Part shown: positions 44,554 to 54,462 of the stretch, piece by piece
How the letters are laid out: every line of letters begins with the position of its first letter
How positions within the stretch are numbered: position 1 is the first letter of the stretch
Assembly: GCF_003966265.1 (NCBI RefSeq)
Contig: NZ_RXNV01000016.1
Coordinates: 1-64,000, forward strand
Source: Shewanella atlantica
GTDB taxonomy: Bacteria > Pseudomonadota > Gammaproteobacteria > Enterobacterales > Shewanellaceae
Direction: 5' to 3'
Length of the DNA stretch: 64,000 bases
Program-made: the position numbers and the translations under genes
Notes under the pieces: model-generated
What the model was told of the DNA's origin: nothing
What the model saw: only the letters and a program-made list of their open reading frames with translations
Database searches by the model: none

Positions 44554-45942
44554 GTGGCGGTTTCACTTTGGCAGCAATGTATCGGACGACTACAAGATGA
44601 GCTCTCTGCTCAGCAATTTAGTATGTGGATTAGACCGTTACAAGCTCAAATGGATGGAGATACATTAGTTCTCTATGCTCCGAACCGTTTCGTTCTCGAT
44701 TGGGTAAGAGATAAGTACATCAACATCATTAATCAGTTTTTTACTGAACAGATGGGAAGTGATGCACCTAAATTACGCTTCGATATCGGGAGTCGTCCAT
44801 CATCGCCACCGCCTGTGCAGGCTACTGCCGCTGTAGAAAGGCCAAAGTTCGAACGAAATACCAAGCCGGCTAAGACTTCATTTAATGTTAATTCACCTGA
44901 GCCTGCGGTTGCCGCAAATCACAGAAGCAATATCAATCTGACCTATCAGTTTGAAAACTTCGTAGAGGGTAAGTCTAACCAACTGGGTAAGGCGGCTGCG
45001 ATGCAGGTGTCTGAAAATCCGGGTGGTGCCTATAATCCACTGTTTTTATATGGTGGCACCGGTCTGGGTAAGACTCACCTGTTGCATGCGGTCGGAAACG
45101 GCATCATCAAGAACAACCCTAATGCCAAAGTCGTGTACATGCACTCTGAACGATTTGTGCAGGATATGGTTAAGGCATTGCAAAACAATGCCATCGAAGA
45201 GTTCAAACGTTATTATCGTAGTGTCGATGCTTTGTTTATCGATGATATTCAATTCTTTGCTAACAAAGACAGATCCCAGGAAGAGTTCTTCCATACCTTT
45301 AATGCACTATTAGAAGGTAATCATCAGATCATTCTGACGTCGGATCGTTATCCTAAAGAGATCGACGGTGTAGAAGACAGACTCAAATCTCGTTTCGGAT
45401 GGGGATTAACTGTTGCGATTGAACCACCGGAGTTAGAGACCCGTGTTGCGATCTTGATGCGTAAGGCTCAGGAGAGTGGCATTAATCTACCCGATGAGGT
45501 GGCCTTCTTTATTGCTAAGCGTTTACGTTCTAACGTTCGAGAGCTTGAAGGTGCATTAAATCGTGTTATCGCGAACGCTAATTTCACCGGCCGTCCGATC
45601 ACTATCGACTTTGTGCGCGAAGCCTTAAGAGATCTCTTGGCACTACAGGAAAAATTGGTCACTATAGATAATATTCAGAAAACGGTCGCTGAATATTACA
45701 AGATCAAGATGGCTGACATGCTTTCTAAGCGTCGTTCGCGTAGTGTTGCCAGACCACGTCAGGTGGCTATGGCACTTTCTAAAGAGTTAACTAACCATAG
45801 TTTGCCCGAAATCGGGGATGCCTTTGGTGGTCGAGACCATACAACTGTTCTGCATGCATGTCGTAAAATTGCGCAGTTGAGAGAAGAAAGTCATGACACG
45901 AAAGAAGATTATGCTAACTTGATCCGTACGCTATCTTCATAA
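44554..45942 (+). CDS. dnaA: Replication initiator DnaA
   Basis: An AAA+ protein that opens oriC. Domain I is at the N terminus (WQQCIGRLQDELSAQQFSMW), domain II is a variable linker (about residues 85-125), and domain III has GGTGLGKTHLLHAVG and LFIDDIQFF. Domain IV carries the DnaA signature GGRDHTTVLHACRKI. The start is GTG, as in E. coli, with GGGGATAA upstream. The 462 residues are normal. It leads the dnaA-dnaN-recF-gyrB block, 20 kb from oriC. Confidence 0.98.
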   Translation: MAVSLWQQCIGRLQDELSAQQFSMWIRPLQAQMDGDTLVLYAPNRFVLDWVRDKYINIINQFFTEQMGSDAPKLRFDIGSRPSSPPPVQATAAVERPKFERNTKPAKTSFNVNSPEPAVAANHRSNINLTYQFENFVEGKSNQLGKAAAMQVSENPGGAYNPLFLYGGTGLGKTHLLHAVGNGIIKNNPNAKVVYMHSERFVQDMVKALQNNAIEEFKRYYRSVDALFIDDIQFFANKDRSQEEFFHTFNALLEGNHQIILTSDRYPKEIDGVEDRLKSRFGWGLTVAIEPPELETRVAILMRKAQESGINLPDEVAFFIAKRLRSNVRELEGALNRVIANANFTGRPITIDFVREALRDLLALQEKLVTIDNIQKTVAEYYKIKMADMLSKRRSRSVARPRQVAMALSKELTNHSLPEIGDAFGGRDHTTVLHACRKIAQLREESHDTKEDYANLIRTLSS

Positions 45943-45961
45943 ATCTGGGAAATTGAAACTG

Positions 45962-47062
45962 ATGAAATTTTCAATTGATAGGGATGCCCTATTAAAGCCG
46001 TTGCAACTTGTGACTGGAGCGGTGGAGAGACGACATAACTTGCCAATACTGGCAAACCTCTTAGTTGAAGTGAGTGGTCACTCACTTAAGATGACCGGTA
46101 CCGATTTAGAAGTCGAATTGGTGGGCCAAGTTCAGTTAGAGGGTGACGTTCTGGAAGGACGTACCACGATACCGGCGAAAAAGTTTCTCGATATTGTAAA
46201 ATCATTACCCGATCAGGTAGAGCTTAAAATCGAGCAACAGGAAAACCGCCTGTTACTCCGCTCTGGTCGTAGTCGCTTTACTCTGGCAACACTTCCTGCC
46301 GAAGAATATCCGAATGTTGAGGCCTTCCAGGCCGATATCGAATTTACGATAAAGCAGGGTACACTCAAATCACTCATCGATGCGACTCAGTTCTCGATGG
46401 CTAATCAGGATGTACGCTATTACCTTAATGGTTTGTTGTTAGAGACTGAAGGGAATGTGCTGCGTGCTATTGCTACCGACGGTCATCGTTTAGCCTTGAG
46501 TCATCGTATGGTCGAAGATTCGTTGCCTGAGAAGCAGGTGATCGTGCCGCGTAAAGGTGTGGTCGAGTTGCAACGCTTGTTCGAAGGCGAAGACTTAGAT
46601 ATCACTATCGCTATCGGCGATAATGCTATTCGTGCCACGACAGCTAGTGCTGTATTCACCAGTAAGCTGGTCGATGGTCGCTTCCCTGATTATCGTCGTG
46701 TGTTGCCTAAAGGTGGCGATAAAATCGTTATTGCGAGCCGTAACCACCTGAAACAGGCGCTGTTGCGTGCTTCGATCCTTTCAAATGAAAAATTCCGTGG
46801 CGTACGGGTTCAACTTGAAAACAATTTGATAAAGATCACCGCCAATAATCCGGAGCAGGAAGAGGCGGAAGAGATCTTAGATATTGAATACGAAAATACC
46901 CCGCTGGAGATAGGATTTAACGTCAGCTATCTGCTCGACGTCCTCAATAACCTACCTTCAGATGATGTTCGTATCACGCTTATCGATGGTAATTCGAGTG
47001 CCTTGATTGAGAACCATATAGAAGAAAACTCTATGTATGTGGTTATGCCGATGAGGCTCTAG
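45962..47062 (+). CDS. dnaN: DNA polymerase III beta sliding clamp
   Basis: The ring-shaped clamp that holds polymerase III on DNA. MKFSIDRDALLKPLQLVTGAVERRHNLPIL is the family N terminus, and the C terminus ends YVVMPMRL. The ATG at 45962 gives 366 residues, the same as E. coli; an in-frame TTG three codons upstream (45953) is less likely. It follows dnaA by 19 bases. Confidence 0.98.
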   Translation: MKFSIDRDALLKPLQLVTGAVERRHNLPILANLLVEVSGHSLKMTGTDLEVELVGQVQLEGDVLEGRTTIPAKKFLDIVKSLPDQVELKIEQQENRLLLRSGRSRFTLATLPAEEYPNVEAFQADIEFTIKQGTLKSLIDATQFSMANQDVRYYLNGLLLETEGNVLRAIATDGHRLALSHRMVEDSLPEKQVIVPRKGVVELQRLFEGEDLDITIAIGDNAIRATTASAVFTSKLVDGRFPDYRRVLPKGGDKIVIASRNHLKQALLRASILSNEKFRGVRVQLENNLIKITANNPEQEEAEEILDIEYENTPLEIGFNVSYLLDVLNNLPSDDVRITLIDGNSSALIENHIEENSMYVVMPMRL

Positions 47063-47099
47063 TTTTCACTTAGATACTACAAACCCAAGATTTACAAAT

Positions 47100-47126
47100 A
47101 AGAGGCTGTTTTTACAGTCTTTTTTG
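47100..47126 (+). terminator. Possible terminator between dnaN and recF
   Basis: A short stem with CTGT/ACAG core, extended by G-C, A-T and G-T pairs, is followed by TTTTTT about 40 bases after dnaN. The 283-base gap to recF otherwise shows nothing definite, so recF may also have its own promoter. Confidence 0.4.
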
Positions 47127-47345
47127 TTTTTGTTTGTTGGCCTGAGTATTCTTCATCTTACGAGCGCAATCCACTTGAATTTTTAGTCGTCGTCAGTGCT
47201 CAATCCCCGCTTTGATGTGGCCTGTGGATATGCTAATCTTCTTGGCTATTTTAATTTTTTCGCCCGGCTGGTTACCCTCTATCTCTCAGGTTTGGGGTAG
47301 GTATTTTTTAGCTGGCTTGCCGGATAAGTGATAACTGAGCCATTA

Positions 47346-48428
47346 ATGAGTCTGACGCGTCTTCATATTGAAACATTTCGGAATATCACTTCGGCTCAAC
47401 TGCTTCCCGGTGAAGGAATTAATCTGATTTATGGCCATAATGGCAGCGGCAAAACCAGTATCTTAGAGGCGATCTATTTTCTTGGTATGGGGCGCTCATT
47501 TCGCAGCCACCTTTCACAGCGGGTGATACAACATTCAGATGATAAGTTGACGCTGTTTGCCAACTTAAATGTACTCGATAAAGAGAGCAAAATTGGGTTG
47601 AGGCGGTTTCGCAGTGGTGAAACTGAGGTCAAAATTGATGGTGATAAAGTTAAACGCCTATCAACTTTGGCCGAATCTTTGCCTATTCAGGTGATCACTC
47701 CAGAGAGTTTTGCGCTGTTATTTGAGGGGCCAAAATCGAGACGTCAATTTATCGATTGGGGAGCATTTCATTGCGATAAAAATTTTCATTCGGCTTGGGT
47801 CAATGTTAAACGAATTTTAAAGCAAAGAAATCAGCTGCTTAAGAATGAAACCAGTTACTCTCAAATTCAATTTTGGGATAAAGAATTGGTTCGATATTCT
47901 GAAGTCGTTACCGATATCAGAACTCGATATGTAAACTCGTTAAATGAGCAACTTAAGGGTATAATTGGGGAGTTTTTACCTCAGGTCGATGTTAAAATTT
48001 CCTTTACCCGAGGTTGGGATAGTAAAACTGATTACGCGCAGTTACTCGAGATGCAATATCCCAGAGATCTCGCTAGCGGAAATACCGGTAGTGGGCCTCA
48101 TAAAGCCGATCTGAGGTTACGTGTCGGTACCTTACCGGTACAAGACGCGTTATCCCGGGGCCAACTGAAATTGTTAGTCTGTGCACTGCGTATCGCACAG
48201 GGAAAGTTGCTAAAACAACAAATAGATAAGAATAGTATTTATCTGGTGGATGATCTTCCAGCAGAGTTGGATGCAAAGCACAGACAGTTGCTGCTGCAGC
48301 AGTTAATCGACACAGGTGCACAGGTATTTGTCACCGCCATCGAGCCTGCAGCGATACTAGATTCGTTAAACACGCCGCCCAGTAAACTGTTCCATGTGGA
48401 ACAAGGGCGTGTAACGGTAATTGAATAA
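47346..48428 (+). CDS. recF: DNA repair and recombination protein RecF
   Basis: An SMC-like ATPase that loads RecA at gaps. Walker A is GHNGSGKTSILEAIYFLGMGRSFR (from about residue 30), the signature is LSRGQLKLLVCAL, and Walker B is YLVDDLPAELD. The ATG at 47346 (MSLTRLHIETFRN) gives 360 residues, close to the E. coli 357; a GTG six codons upstream is less likely. A one-mismatch parS lies at its 3' end and reads Phe-His-Val-Glu. Confidence 0.96.
   Translation: MSLTRLHIETFRNITSAQLLPGEGINLIYGHNGSGKTSILEAIYFLGMGRSFRSHLSQRVIQHSDDKLTLFANLNVLDKESKIGLRRFRSGETEVKIDGDKVKRLSTLAESLPIQVITPESFALLFEGPKSRRQFIDWGAFHCDKNFHSAWVNVKRILKQRNQLLKNETSYSQIQFWDKELVRYSEVVTDIRTRYVNSLNEQLKGIIGEFLPQVDVKISFTRGWDSKTDYAQLLEMQYPRDLASGNTGSGPHKADLRLRVGTLPVQDALSRGQLKLLVCALRIAQGKLLKQQIDKNSIYLVDDLPAELDAKHRQLLLQQLIDTGAQVFVTAIEPAAILDSLNTPPSKLFHVEQGRVTVIE
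48388..48403. promoter_or_regulatory. parS: parS-like site 3
   Basis: TGTTCCATGTGGAACA matches the 16-bp palindrome except for T in place of C at one central position. It lies inside the last codons of recF. Confidence 0.65.
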
Positions 48429-48444
48429 CCGACGAGAGAATAAT

Positions 48445-50862
48445 ATGTCAGAGAATAGTTATGATTCTTCGAGTATTAAGGTTCTAAAAGGCCTTGATGC
48501 GGTACGTAAGAGACCAGGAATGTACATCGGTGATACCGATGATGGCACAGGTCTACATCACATGGTATTCGAAGTGGTCGATAACTCTATCGATGAAGCA
48601 CTTGCCGGCTATTGTAGCGACGTTACTATCACTATCCATGCAGACGGTTCTGTATCGGTTAAAGATGATGGCCGTGGTATCCCGGTTTCCATTCACCCTG
48701 AAGAGGGTGTATCTGCAGCCGAAGTTATTATGACTGTACTGCACGCCGGCGGTAAGTTCGATGATAACTCCTATAAAGTGTCTGGTGGCCTTCACGGTGT
48801 AGGTGTTTCTGTTGTAAACGCACTATCTCACAAGCTACAAATGACAATCCGTCGTGACGGCAAGCTTTATGAGCAATTTTACACACATGGTGTGCCAAAT
48901 GAGCCGATTAAAGCCATTGGTGATGCCACTAATACAGGTACAGAGATCCGCTTCTGGCCAAGTTCAGAGACCTTCTCTGATACCTTGTTCCACTTCGATA
49001 TCCTGGCAAAGCGTGTTCGTGAACTGTCATTCCTGAACTCAGGTGTGGGTGTTCGTCTTGTTGATGAGCGCGATAATCGTGATGAGTTTTTCAAGTATGA
49101 CGGCGGTATCAGCGCATTTGTCGATTATTTGAATGTGAATAAGACGCCGGTGAATAAAGAGGTTTTCCACTTTATCCAAGAGCGCGAAGATGGCATAACC
49201 GTTGAAGTCGCTATGCAGTGGAATGATGGTTTCCAGGAAAATATTTTCTGTTTTACCAATAACATTCCTCAGCGTGATGGTGGTACTCACTTAGCCGGCT
49301 TCCGTGGTGCTTTGACGCGTAACCTTAACACCTATATGGAGCGTGAAGGTTATAACAAGAAGGGCAAGACAGGCGCAACCGGTGATGATGCCCGTGAAGG
49401 TCTGACCGCTGTTATCTCTGTTAAAGTTCCTGATCCTAAGTTCAGCTCTCAGACCAAAGATAAGCTGGTATCGAGCGAAGTTAAGTCTGCGGTTGAGCAG
49501 ACCATGGGTGAGCAGTTAGGTGATTACCTGATGGAGCATCCAAATGAAGCTAAGCTTATCGTTGGCAAGATTATCGATGCGGCTCGTGCTCGTGAAGCGG
49601 CGCGTAAAGCCCGTGAGATGACTCGTCGTAAAGGCGCACTCGATTTGGGTGGCCTGCCGGGGAAACTGGCCGATTGCCAAGAGAAAGACCCTGCTCATTC
49701 TGAAATATACATAGTGGAAGGGGACTCTGCTGGCGGTAGCGCCAAGCAGGGGCGTAACCGTAAGAACCAAGCGATTCTGCCACTTAAAGGTAAAATTCTA
49801 AACGTTGAGAAAGCTCGTTTCGATAAGATGCTATCGTCACAGGAGGTCGCGACCCTCATCACTGCGTTAGGTTGTGGTATTGGCCGTGATGAATACGATC
49901 CTGATAAGACTCGTTACCATAACATCGTTATCATGACCGATGCCGACGTCGATGGCTCGCACATCCGTACCTTGCTATTGACCTTCTTCTTCCGTCAAAT
50001 GCCAGAGCTTATCGAACGTGGTTATGTTTATATTGCCCAGCCACCGCTTTATAAGGTTAAAAAAGGTAAGCAAGAGCAGTACCTAAAAGATGACCCGGCG
50101 CTGACTGAATTTTTGACTAACTTAGCGTTAGACGGTGGTGAAATCCATGCGTCAGCTAATGCGCCGGCCATGTCGGGTGCACCACTAGAGAAGTTGGTTT
50201 ACCAGTATCGTGAAGTTGAAGCTATCTTTGACCGCTTAGATCAGCGTTATCCATTGATGTTAACTGAGCGCATGTTGTATCACCCTGCTTTGAGTAACGA
50301 TGTATTAGCCGATGAAGCTAAGGTTCAGCAGTGGTGTGATGCTTATGTTGCCGATCTTGCAGAGAAAGAATCCGGTGGGTTTATCTTTAGCGGAGAAGCC
50401 TTCTTAGATCCAGAGCGTCAAGTGTATCTTCCTAAGATCACTATCCGTAAGCACGGTATCGATACTCACTACCTGTTCTCATATGACTTCCTGCAGTCTA
50501 GCGATTATGAGCGTATGACAAAGCTTGCTTCTGCCCTTGATGGCTTAATTGAGGAGGGGGGTTATGTTAAGCGTGGTGAGCGTCTGAAAGAGGTTTCCAG
50601 CTTCGTTGAAGCACTCGATTGGTTAATGGGTGACTCTAAACGTGGCCTTTATATCCAACGATACAAAGGACTGGGTGAGATGAACCCTGAGCAATTATGG
50701 GAAACCACCATGGATCCTGAATCTCGTCGTATGCTGGTGGTTACGATTGAAGATGCGATTGCTGCCGATCAGCTGTTTACCTGTTTGATGGGTGATCAGG
50801 TTGAGCCACGTCGTGACTTTATCGAATCGAATGCGCTTAACGTAGCTAACCTGGATGTCTAG
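48445..50862 (+). CDS. gyrB: DNA gyrase subunit B
   Basis: The ATPase subunit of gyrase, which introduces negative supercoils. The GHKL ATPase region has VVDNSIDEALAGY and GGLHGVGVSVVNALS. The TOPRIM signature is VEGDSAGGSAKQGRNRKNQAILPLKGKILNVEKA-like, beginning near residue 415. The ATG at 48445 gives 805 residues with GAGAG upstream; a TTG eight codons earlier overlaps the end of recF and is less likely. Confidence 0.98.
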   Translation: MSENSYDSSSIKVLKGLDAVRKRPGMYIGDTDDGTGLHHMVFEVVDNSIDEALAGYCSDVTITIHADGSVSVKDDGRGIPVSIHPEEGVSAAEVIMTVLHAGGKFDDNSYKVSGGLHGVGVSVVNALSHKLQMTIRRDGKLYEQFYTHGVPNEPIKAIGDATNTGTEIRFWPSSETFSDTLFHFDILAKRVRELSFLNSGVGVRLVDERDNRDEFFKYDGGISAFVDYLNVNKTPVNKEVFHFIQEREDGITVEVAMQWNDGFQENIFCFTNNIPQRDGGTHLAGFRGALTRNLNTYMEREGYNKKGKTGATGDDAREGLTAVISVKVPDPKFSSQTKDKLVSSEVKSAVEQTMGEQLGDYLMEHPNEAKLIVGKIIDAARAREAARKAREMTRRKGALDLGGLPGKLADCQEKDPAHSEIYIVEGDSAGGSAKQGRNRKNQAILPLKGKILNVEKARFDKMLSSQEVATLITALGCGIGRDEYDPDKTRYHNIVIMTDADVDGSHIRTLLLTFFFRQMPELIERGYVYIAQPPLYKVKKGKQEQYLKDDPALTEFLTNLALDGGEIHASANAPAMSGAPLEKLVYQYREVEAIFDRLDQRYPLMLTERMLYHPALSNDVLADEAKVQQWCDAYVADLAEKESGGFIFSGEAFLDPERQVYLPKITIRKHGIDTHYLFSYDFLQSSDYERMTKLASALDGLIEEGGYVKRGERLKEVSSFVEALDWLMGDSKRGLYIQRYKGLGEMNPEQLWETTMDPESRRMLVVTIEDAIAADQLFTCLMGDQVEPRRDFIESNALNVANLDV

Positions 50863-50870
50863 AAGAGCAG

Positions 50871-50898
50871 TTACGAGTTTCTAGTCTCGGGTTACGAG
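50871..50898. repeat. 7-bp-phased CTCG/CTAG repeat after gyrB
   Basis: Four adjacent heptamers TTACGAG, TTTCTAG, TCTCGGG and TTACGAG fill 50871-50898. On the minus strand these read CTCGTAA, CCCGAGA, CTAGAAA and CTCGTAA. The block starts 9 bases past the gyrB stop, before its terminator. Confidence 0.55.
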
Positions 50899-50915
50899 GT
50901 TAAAGCTAAAAACAG

Positions 50916-50943
50916 AAGCCCTGGAGAAATCCGGGGCTTTTTT
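50916..50943 (+). terminator. Intrinsic terminator of gyrB
   Basis: The stem AAGCCCTGG / CCGGGGCTT (one T-G pair) has a 6-base loop and is followed by TTTT. Confidence 0.85.
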
Positions 50944-51025
50944 ATTGCCGATATACAGCTTTACTTGAAAGGAGTTTGCACTTAGCTTCGTCGGGAACTA
51001 TTTGTCTACGAAAGGGATATCGAAG

Positions 51026-51703
51026 ATGAAACCGCATTATCTACTTACTCTGGTTATTACAACTTTGCTGGTTGTGGTTATCTATTTTCTTAACTTTAAT
51101 AGTGGTGCATATCAAGCTAACGTACTGCAGACTTTTCAAGTTACCTCATTCAGTGAGGACAAAAATCATTCGTTAGCTCAAGAGGGTATCGTGGTTGAGC
51201 CAAGAATCGAACTCCAAACAGTGAATGAATCAAGTGAGATAGATGAACAGGAGGGACCCTATATTCGCACGTTTAATATCGACAGCTCCCATAAGGACTA
51301 TCTGAGGTTACTTGATAAATATGAGCTGGAGAAAGGGGCTTTTACGGATCAAGGAATCATCTATTTTTATGTTGAAACTGATGGTAAGCCCTATTTTGTG
51401 GCTACACCCCCCTCACTAAACGAATTGATGTTTGACGATCCGGACCAATTTATTGAGTTACGTGTTGCAGAGTTTAACGAGATTGATGAACCGTATAGCA
51501 ATAACTGGGGCGGTGAGTTTAATGAGCTGAACGTAAATTATCACTACTGCAAAGAAACCACCTGTTTGATAAGGGCTAATCATGATTCGGTAGTTTTTGC
51601 TCGTGATTACCTGCAGCAGTTTCAGCACAATCACCCTGAATTGGATGTTTCCTATGCGAGCATGAGTAGTGGGGATATCGTGCTTACTTATACCAAGAAT
51701 TAG
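51026..51703 (+). CDS. Membrane-anchored protein of unknown function
   Basis: I do not recognise this 225-residue protein. A single N-terminal hydrophobic segment (YLLTLVITTLLVVVIYFLNF) anchors or exports it; the rest is acidic and probably periplasmic. Two Cys (CKETTC, about residue 174) could form a disulfide. The ATG at 51026 has AAAGGG nine bases upstream; a TTG eight codons earlier is less likely. It lies between the gyrB terminator and the convergent pxp genes. Confidence 0.65.
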   Translation: MKPHYLLTLVITTLLVVVIYFLNFNSGAYQANVLQTFQVTSFSEDKNHSLAQEGIVVEPRIELQTVNESSEIDEQEGPYIRTFNIDSSHKDYLRLLDKYELEKGAFTDQGIIYFYVETDGKPYFVATPPSLNELMFDDPDQFIELRVAEFNEIDEPYSNNWGGEFNELNVNYHYCKETTCLIRANHDSVVFARDYLQQFQHNHPELDVSYASMSSGDIVLTYTKN

Positions 51704-51721
51704 TTGATTCTGTGACAGTTT

Positions 51722-52465
51722 CTATTCTGCCTCTTTGCGTAACAGACTGCTAATCTGTCTGGCAAACTCCAGGGCCTGTTCATTATCACCATGCAGACAG
51801 ATGCTGGTGGCATTTATGATGATCGGTTTGCCGTCTAAGGTTTTCACCGGCATATTTCTGATAATTTGTCGTACCTGTTGCAATGCCTGTTGAGGGTCAT
51901 GTATCACGGAGCCATCTTTGCTGCGGGGCGCGAGTGAACCGTCATTGAGATACGTGCGATCGGCAAACGCCTCTTCGATAACTGTGAGTCCTTGTTGCCG
52001 GGCCAGTTTAACCAGAGGGCTCCCGGCTAAGATCATTAACTTAAGCTCCGGGTCTATCAGCTTAATGACATCAATTAAAATAAGCCCTAAAACCTTATTC
52101 TTAGCCACTTCATTATAAAAGGCTCCGTGAGGTTTCACGTGAAACAGTTTTGCTCCCAGTTCATCACAGATGGCTCTTAATGCCATTATTTGTTGATAGA
52201 TTGAGTCTGATAGCTGTGCCTCTGAAATATCTACTCTTGTACGACCAAAATTTTTCCGATCGGGAAAGCTGGGGTGAGCGCCAACATTGACGCTGTTTTT
52301 AAGGGCATGAGTCACCGCCTTCCTCATGCTATGAGGATCTCCAGCATGACCTCCACAAGCGATATTTGCCGAGGTGATAAGGCTCAATAGCTGAGGGTCA
52401 AACTTGCCACCTTCACCAAGGTCTGCGTTGAGATCTATGGGGTAACCTTTCGGATTCGATAACAT
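51722..52465 (-). CDS. pxpA: 5-oxoprolinase subunit PxpA (LamB/YcsF family)
   Basis: With PxpB and PxpC it forms the prokaryotic ATP-dependent 5-oxoprolinase, which hydrolyses pyroglutamate to glutamate. The family pattern is complete: DLNADLGEGGKFD, ANIACGGHAGDP, GAHPSFPDRKNFGR, VKPHGAFYN and CLHGDN. The 247 residues are normal. A parS-like site lies inside at 52131. It is downstream of pxpC in the same direction; the gap contains a 7-bp tandem repeat. Confidence 0.94.
   Translation of the reverse strand: MLSNPKGYPIDLNADLGEGGKFDPQLLSLITSANIACGGHAGDPHSMRKAVTHALKNSVNVGAHPSFPDRKNFGRTRVDISEAQLSDSIYQQIMALRAICDELGAKLFHVKPHGAFYNEVAKNKVLGLILIDVIKLIDPELKLMILAGSPLVKLARQQGLTVIEEAFADRTYLNDGSLAPRSKDGSVIHDPQQALQQVRQIIRNMPVKTLDGKPIIINATSICLHGDNEQALEFARQISSLLRKEAE
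52131..52146. promoter_or_regulatory. parS: parS-like site 4
   Basis: GTTTCACGTGAAAC is a perfect 14-bp palindrome and equals the core of the Bacillus-type parS. It lies within pxpA, where it is read as Phe-His-Val-Lys. Confidence 0.8.
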
Positions 52466-52487
52466 GATGGGCCTCCGTGATATTATT

Positions 52488-52533
52488 GAGCTACGAGCTA
52501 CGAGCTACGAGCTACGAGCTACGAGCTACGAGC
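52488..52533. repeat. GAGCTAC heptanucleotide tandem repeat
   Basis: Six perfect copies of GAGCTAC plus GAGC fill 52488-52533; on the minus strand this reads as CTCGTAG repeats. About 25 bases to the right, CTCGTAA and CTCGAGA (52559, 52566) are further phased heptamers in the opposite sense, so the segment can fold back on itself. It lies between pxpC and pxpA. Confidence 0.95.
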
Positions 52534-52583
52534 GTAAAAGTTTTAAGTTTATCTTTAGCTCGTAACTCGAGACCTTCTTAATC

Positions 52584-53534
52584 TTAGCCATTAGCTTCTA
52601 TTGCTCTCTGTAAACGGTAAAAATACTGTTCCCATTCATAATTTGCATCATCCGCCTGATTCGGGCTTACGTGAATAAATCTAATCTCTTCTCCGGGTCT
52701 TGTCTGGGCCAGCTTCCAGAGGTCGGCTTCTATCACGGTCGCAATTTTAGGATAGCCGCCCGTGGTTTGTGAGTCGGCCAGTAATACTATAGGTTGTCCG
52801 GAAGGGGGGACTTGAATCGTGCCCGGCATGACGGCATGGGATTCCATGTCTTGTTGCTGCAACAAGGATAATGATGTGCCGGAGAGTCTGGCTCCCATCC
52901 TGTTACTTTCGTTGGTGAGTTGCCAGGAGGTATTCCAGAACGATTTTTTTGACTCGGTCGAAAACAGAGACATCTCCGGCCCGGGAAGAGCGCGGATCTC
53001 ATTTGAATATCCCCGCGGCACAGCACCGATTGGTTTCGATATTGTTCCCGCCTGACCTAACGCTAACCTATCGCCATCCTTAAGCACTGCGCCTAAGACA
53101 CCTGAAAACCTGGAACCTAAGGGGGAATCAGTGTCAGGCATACCATTTTCCACCCCGCCGATAATTCCGCCTTCGAGAGCGAGGTAGGCACGCATACCTG
53201 ACTTAGGACCTCTCAGGGTGAGGGTTTCGCCCGCCTTTATTTTATTGCGCCAGTTACACCAGATGTCACGTTGGCCAATTGATATTTGATAACGAGCTCC
53301 GGTTACGACAAACCAGATATCGCAGTTAAACTTAAGTTCAACTGAACCTGAGGTCAGCTCAATACCCGCAGACGAATCACTATTGCCAAGCAGTCTATTT
53401 GCAAGAATTAAGGCGTGCCTGTCCAGTGCTCCTCCTGTGGTTACCCCCAGATGCCGATAACCTGTGCAGCCGAGATCCTGTACCGAGGAGTGCATACCAG
53501 GTTTGAGGACTTGGATACTATTTATTTTAGTCAT
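52584..53534 (-). CDS. pxpC: 5-oxoprolinase subunit PxpC (KipA/biotin-dependent carboxyltransferase fold)
   Basis: The N terminus has IQVLKPGMHSSVQDLGCTGYRHLGVTTGGALDRHAL, a family hallmark, and the C-terminal half has SGQPIVLLADSQTTGGYPKIATVI. The length of 316 is normal. It starts 28 bases after the pxpB stop and is likely to be translated from the same mRNA. Confidence 0.93.
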   Translation of the reverse strand: MTKINSIQVLKPGMHSSVQDLGCTGYRHLGVTTGGALDRHALILANRLLGNSDSSAGIELTSGSVELKFNCDIWFVVTGARYQISIGQRDIWCNWRNKIKAGETLTLRGPKSGMRAYLALEGGIIGGVENGMPDTDSPLGSRFSGVLGAVLKDGDRLALGQAGTISKPIGAVPRGYSNEIRALPGPEMSLFSTESKKSFWNTSWQLTNESNRMGARLSGTSLSLLQQQDMESHAVMPGTIQVPPSGQPIVLLADSQTTGGYPKIATVIEADLWKLAQTRPGEEIRFIHVSPNQADDANYEWEQYFYRLQRAIEANG

Positions 53535-53562
53535 TTTCTTTTAATTACTTTGATTCTGTTAA

Positions 53563-54249
53563 TTATTCTGCATCAAATTCAAGACTTGCTACCGGAATAA
53601 ATTGAACGGTATCACCGGGCGTCACAAGCGTTGGAGAACCGGGTGATTGAGGGGTGAACAAGGGCATATTGGTGCGACCAATAAGTTGCCAGCCACCAGG
53701 GGCCGATGCCGGATAGATACCTGTCTGATTACCGCCTATTCCAACAGAGCCTGCCGGAATGGAGATTCTGGGCACGGATAATCTGGGAGTAAACAGGTTT
53801 GAGTCCAGTCCGTCGAGATAGGGGAATCCTGGCTGGAAGCCAAGAAACAGCACGGTATAGCTCCCGCTTGAATGTCGCCGTATAACCTCTTCACAACTGA
53901 GTTGGTGATACCTGGCAACCTGCTCCAGATCCGGACCAAACTCCCCGCCATAGACTATGGGGATCTCTACATTTCGGCCACTGAGGTTCATCTGTTTCGC
54001 CTGTAGCCAAAAATCACCTAATTGCGCTAACCAATAATTTATTCGATTGGTACTCTTCATAAAGAGGGTGAGGTTATTCATGCCGGGGACGATATCGATA
54101 AAGTCATCTGTCTGCCGGCATCTTTCGGCCAACCACCAAATTTTGCGTTGGATAGTCAGTCTCGATACCTCCGGAAAGAAATTGGTGCAGTCTATAACCA
54201 CTGCACTCTCCCCTAATCTAAATACCTTAGGGCTCTGCTCTGTTGTCAT
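53563..54249 (-). CDS. pxpB: 5-oxoprolinase subunit PxpB (KipI family)
   Basis: Partner of PxpC. The family motifs VLFLGFQPGFPYLDGLD, RISIPAGSVGIGGNQTGIYP and PGGWQLIGRT are present. I start at the ATG at 54249 (MTTEQSP), giving 228 residues close to the E. coli protein; a start 15 codons upstream at 54294 is also possible. It is the first gene of the pxpB-pxpC-pxpA operon. Confidence 0.93.
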   Translation of the reverse strand: MTTEQSPKVFRLGESAVVIDCTNFFPEVSRLTIQRKIWWLAERCRQTDDFIDIVPGMNNLTLFMKSTNRINYWLAQLGDFWLQAKQMNLSGRNVEIPIVYGGEFGPDLEQVARYHQLSCEEVIRRHSSGSYTVLFLGFQPGFPYLDGLDSNLFTPRLSVPRISIPAGSVGIGGNQTGIYPASAPGGWQLIGRTNMPLFTPQSPGSPTLVTPGDTVQFIPVASLEFDAE

Positions 54250-54462
54250 TGTTAGCTTCTTATTGTGGCCACTTAAGTTAGTTTCGGCATTCATTGTCGT
54301 AAAAACAAGCAGTAAGTATAACTTTGACTCGGAATTTGTTTTTACTGTTTATAATTGCGGATAGAATTCCCGCTATCTGTTTTGTCTTAGTGTAGTAATA
54401 GAATTTTGTCCTATAATCTTTCTGTACCTCTATTGCATTCCACTTATACCCGGTCATAAAAA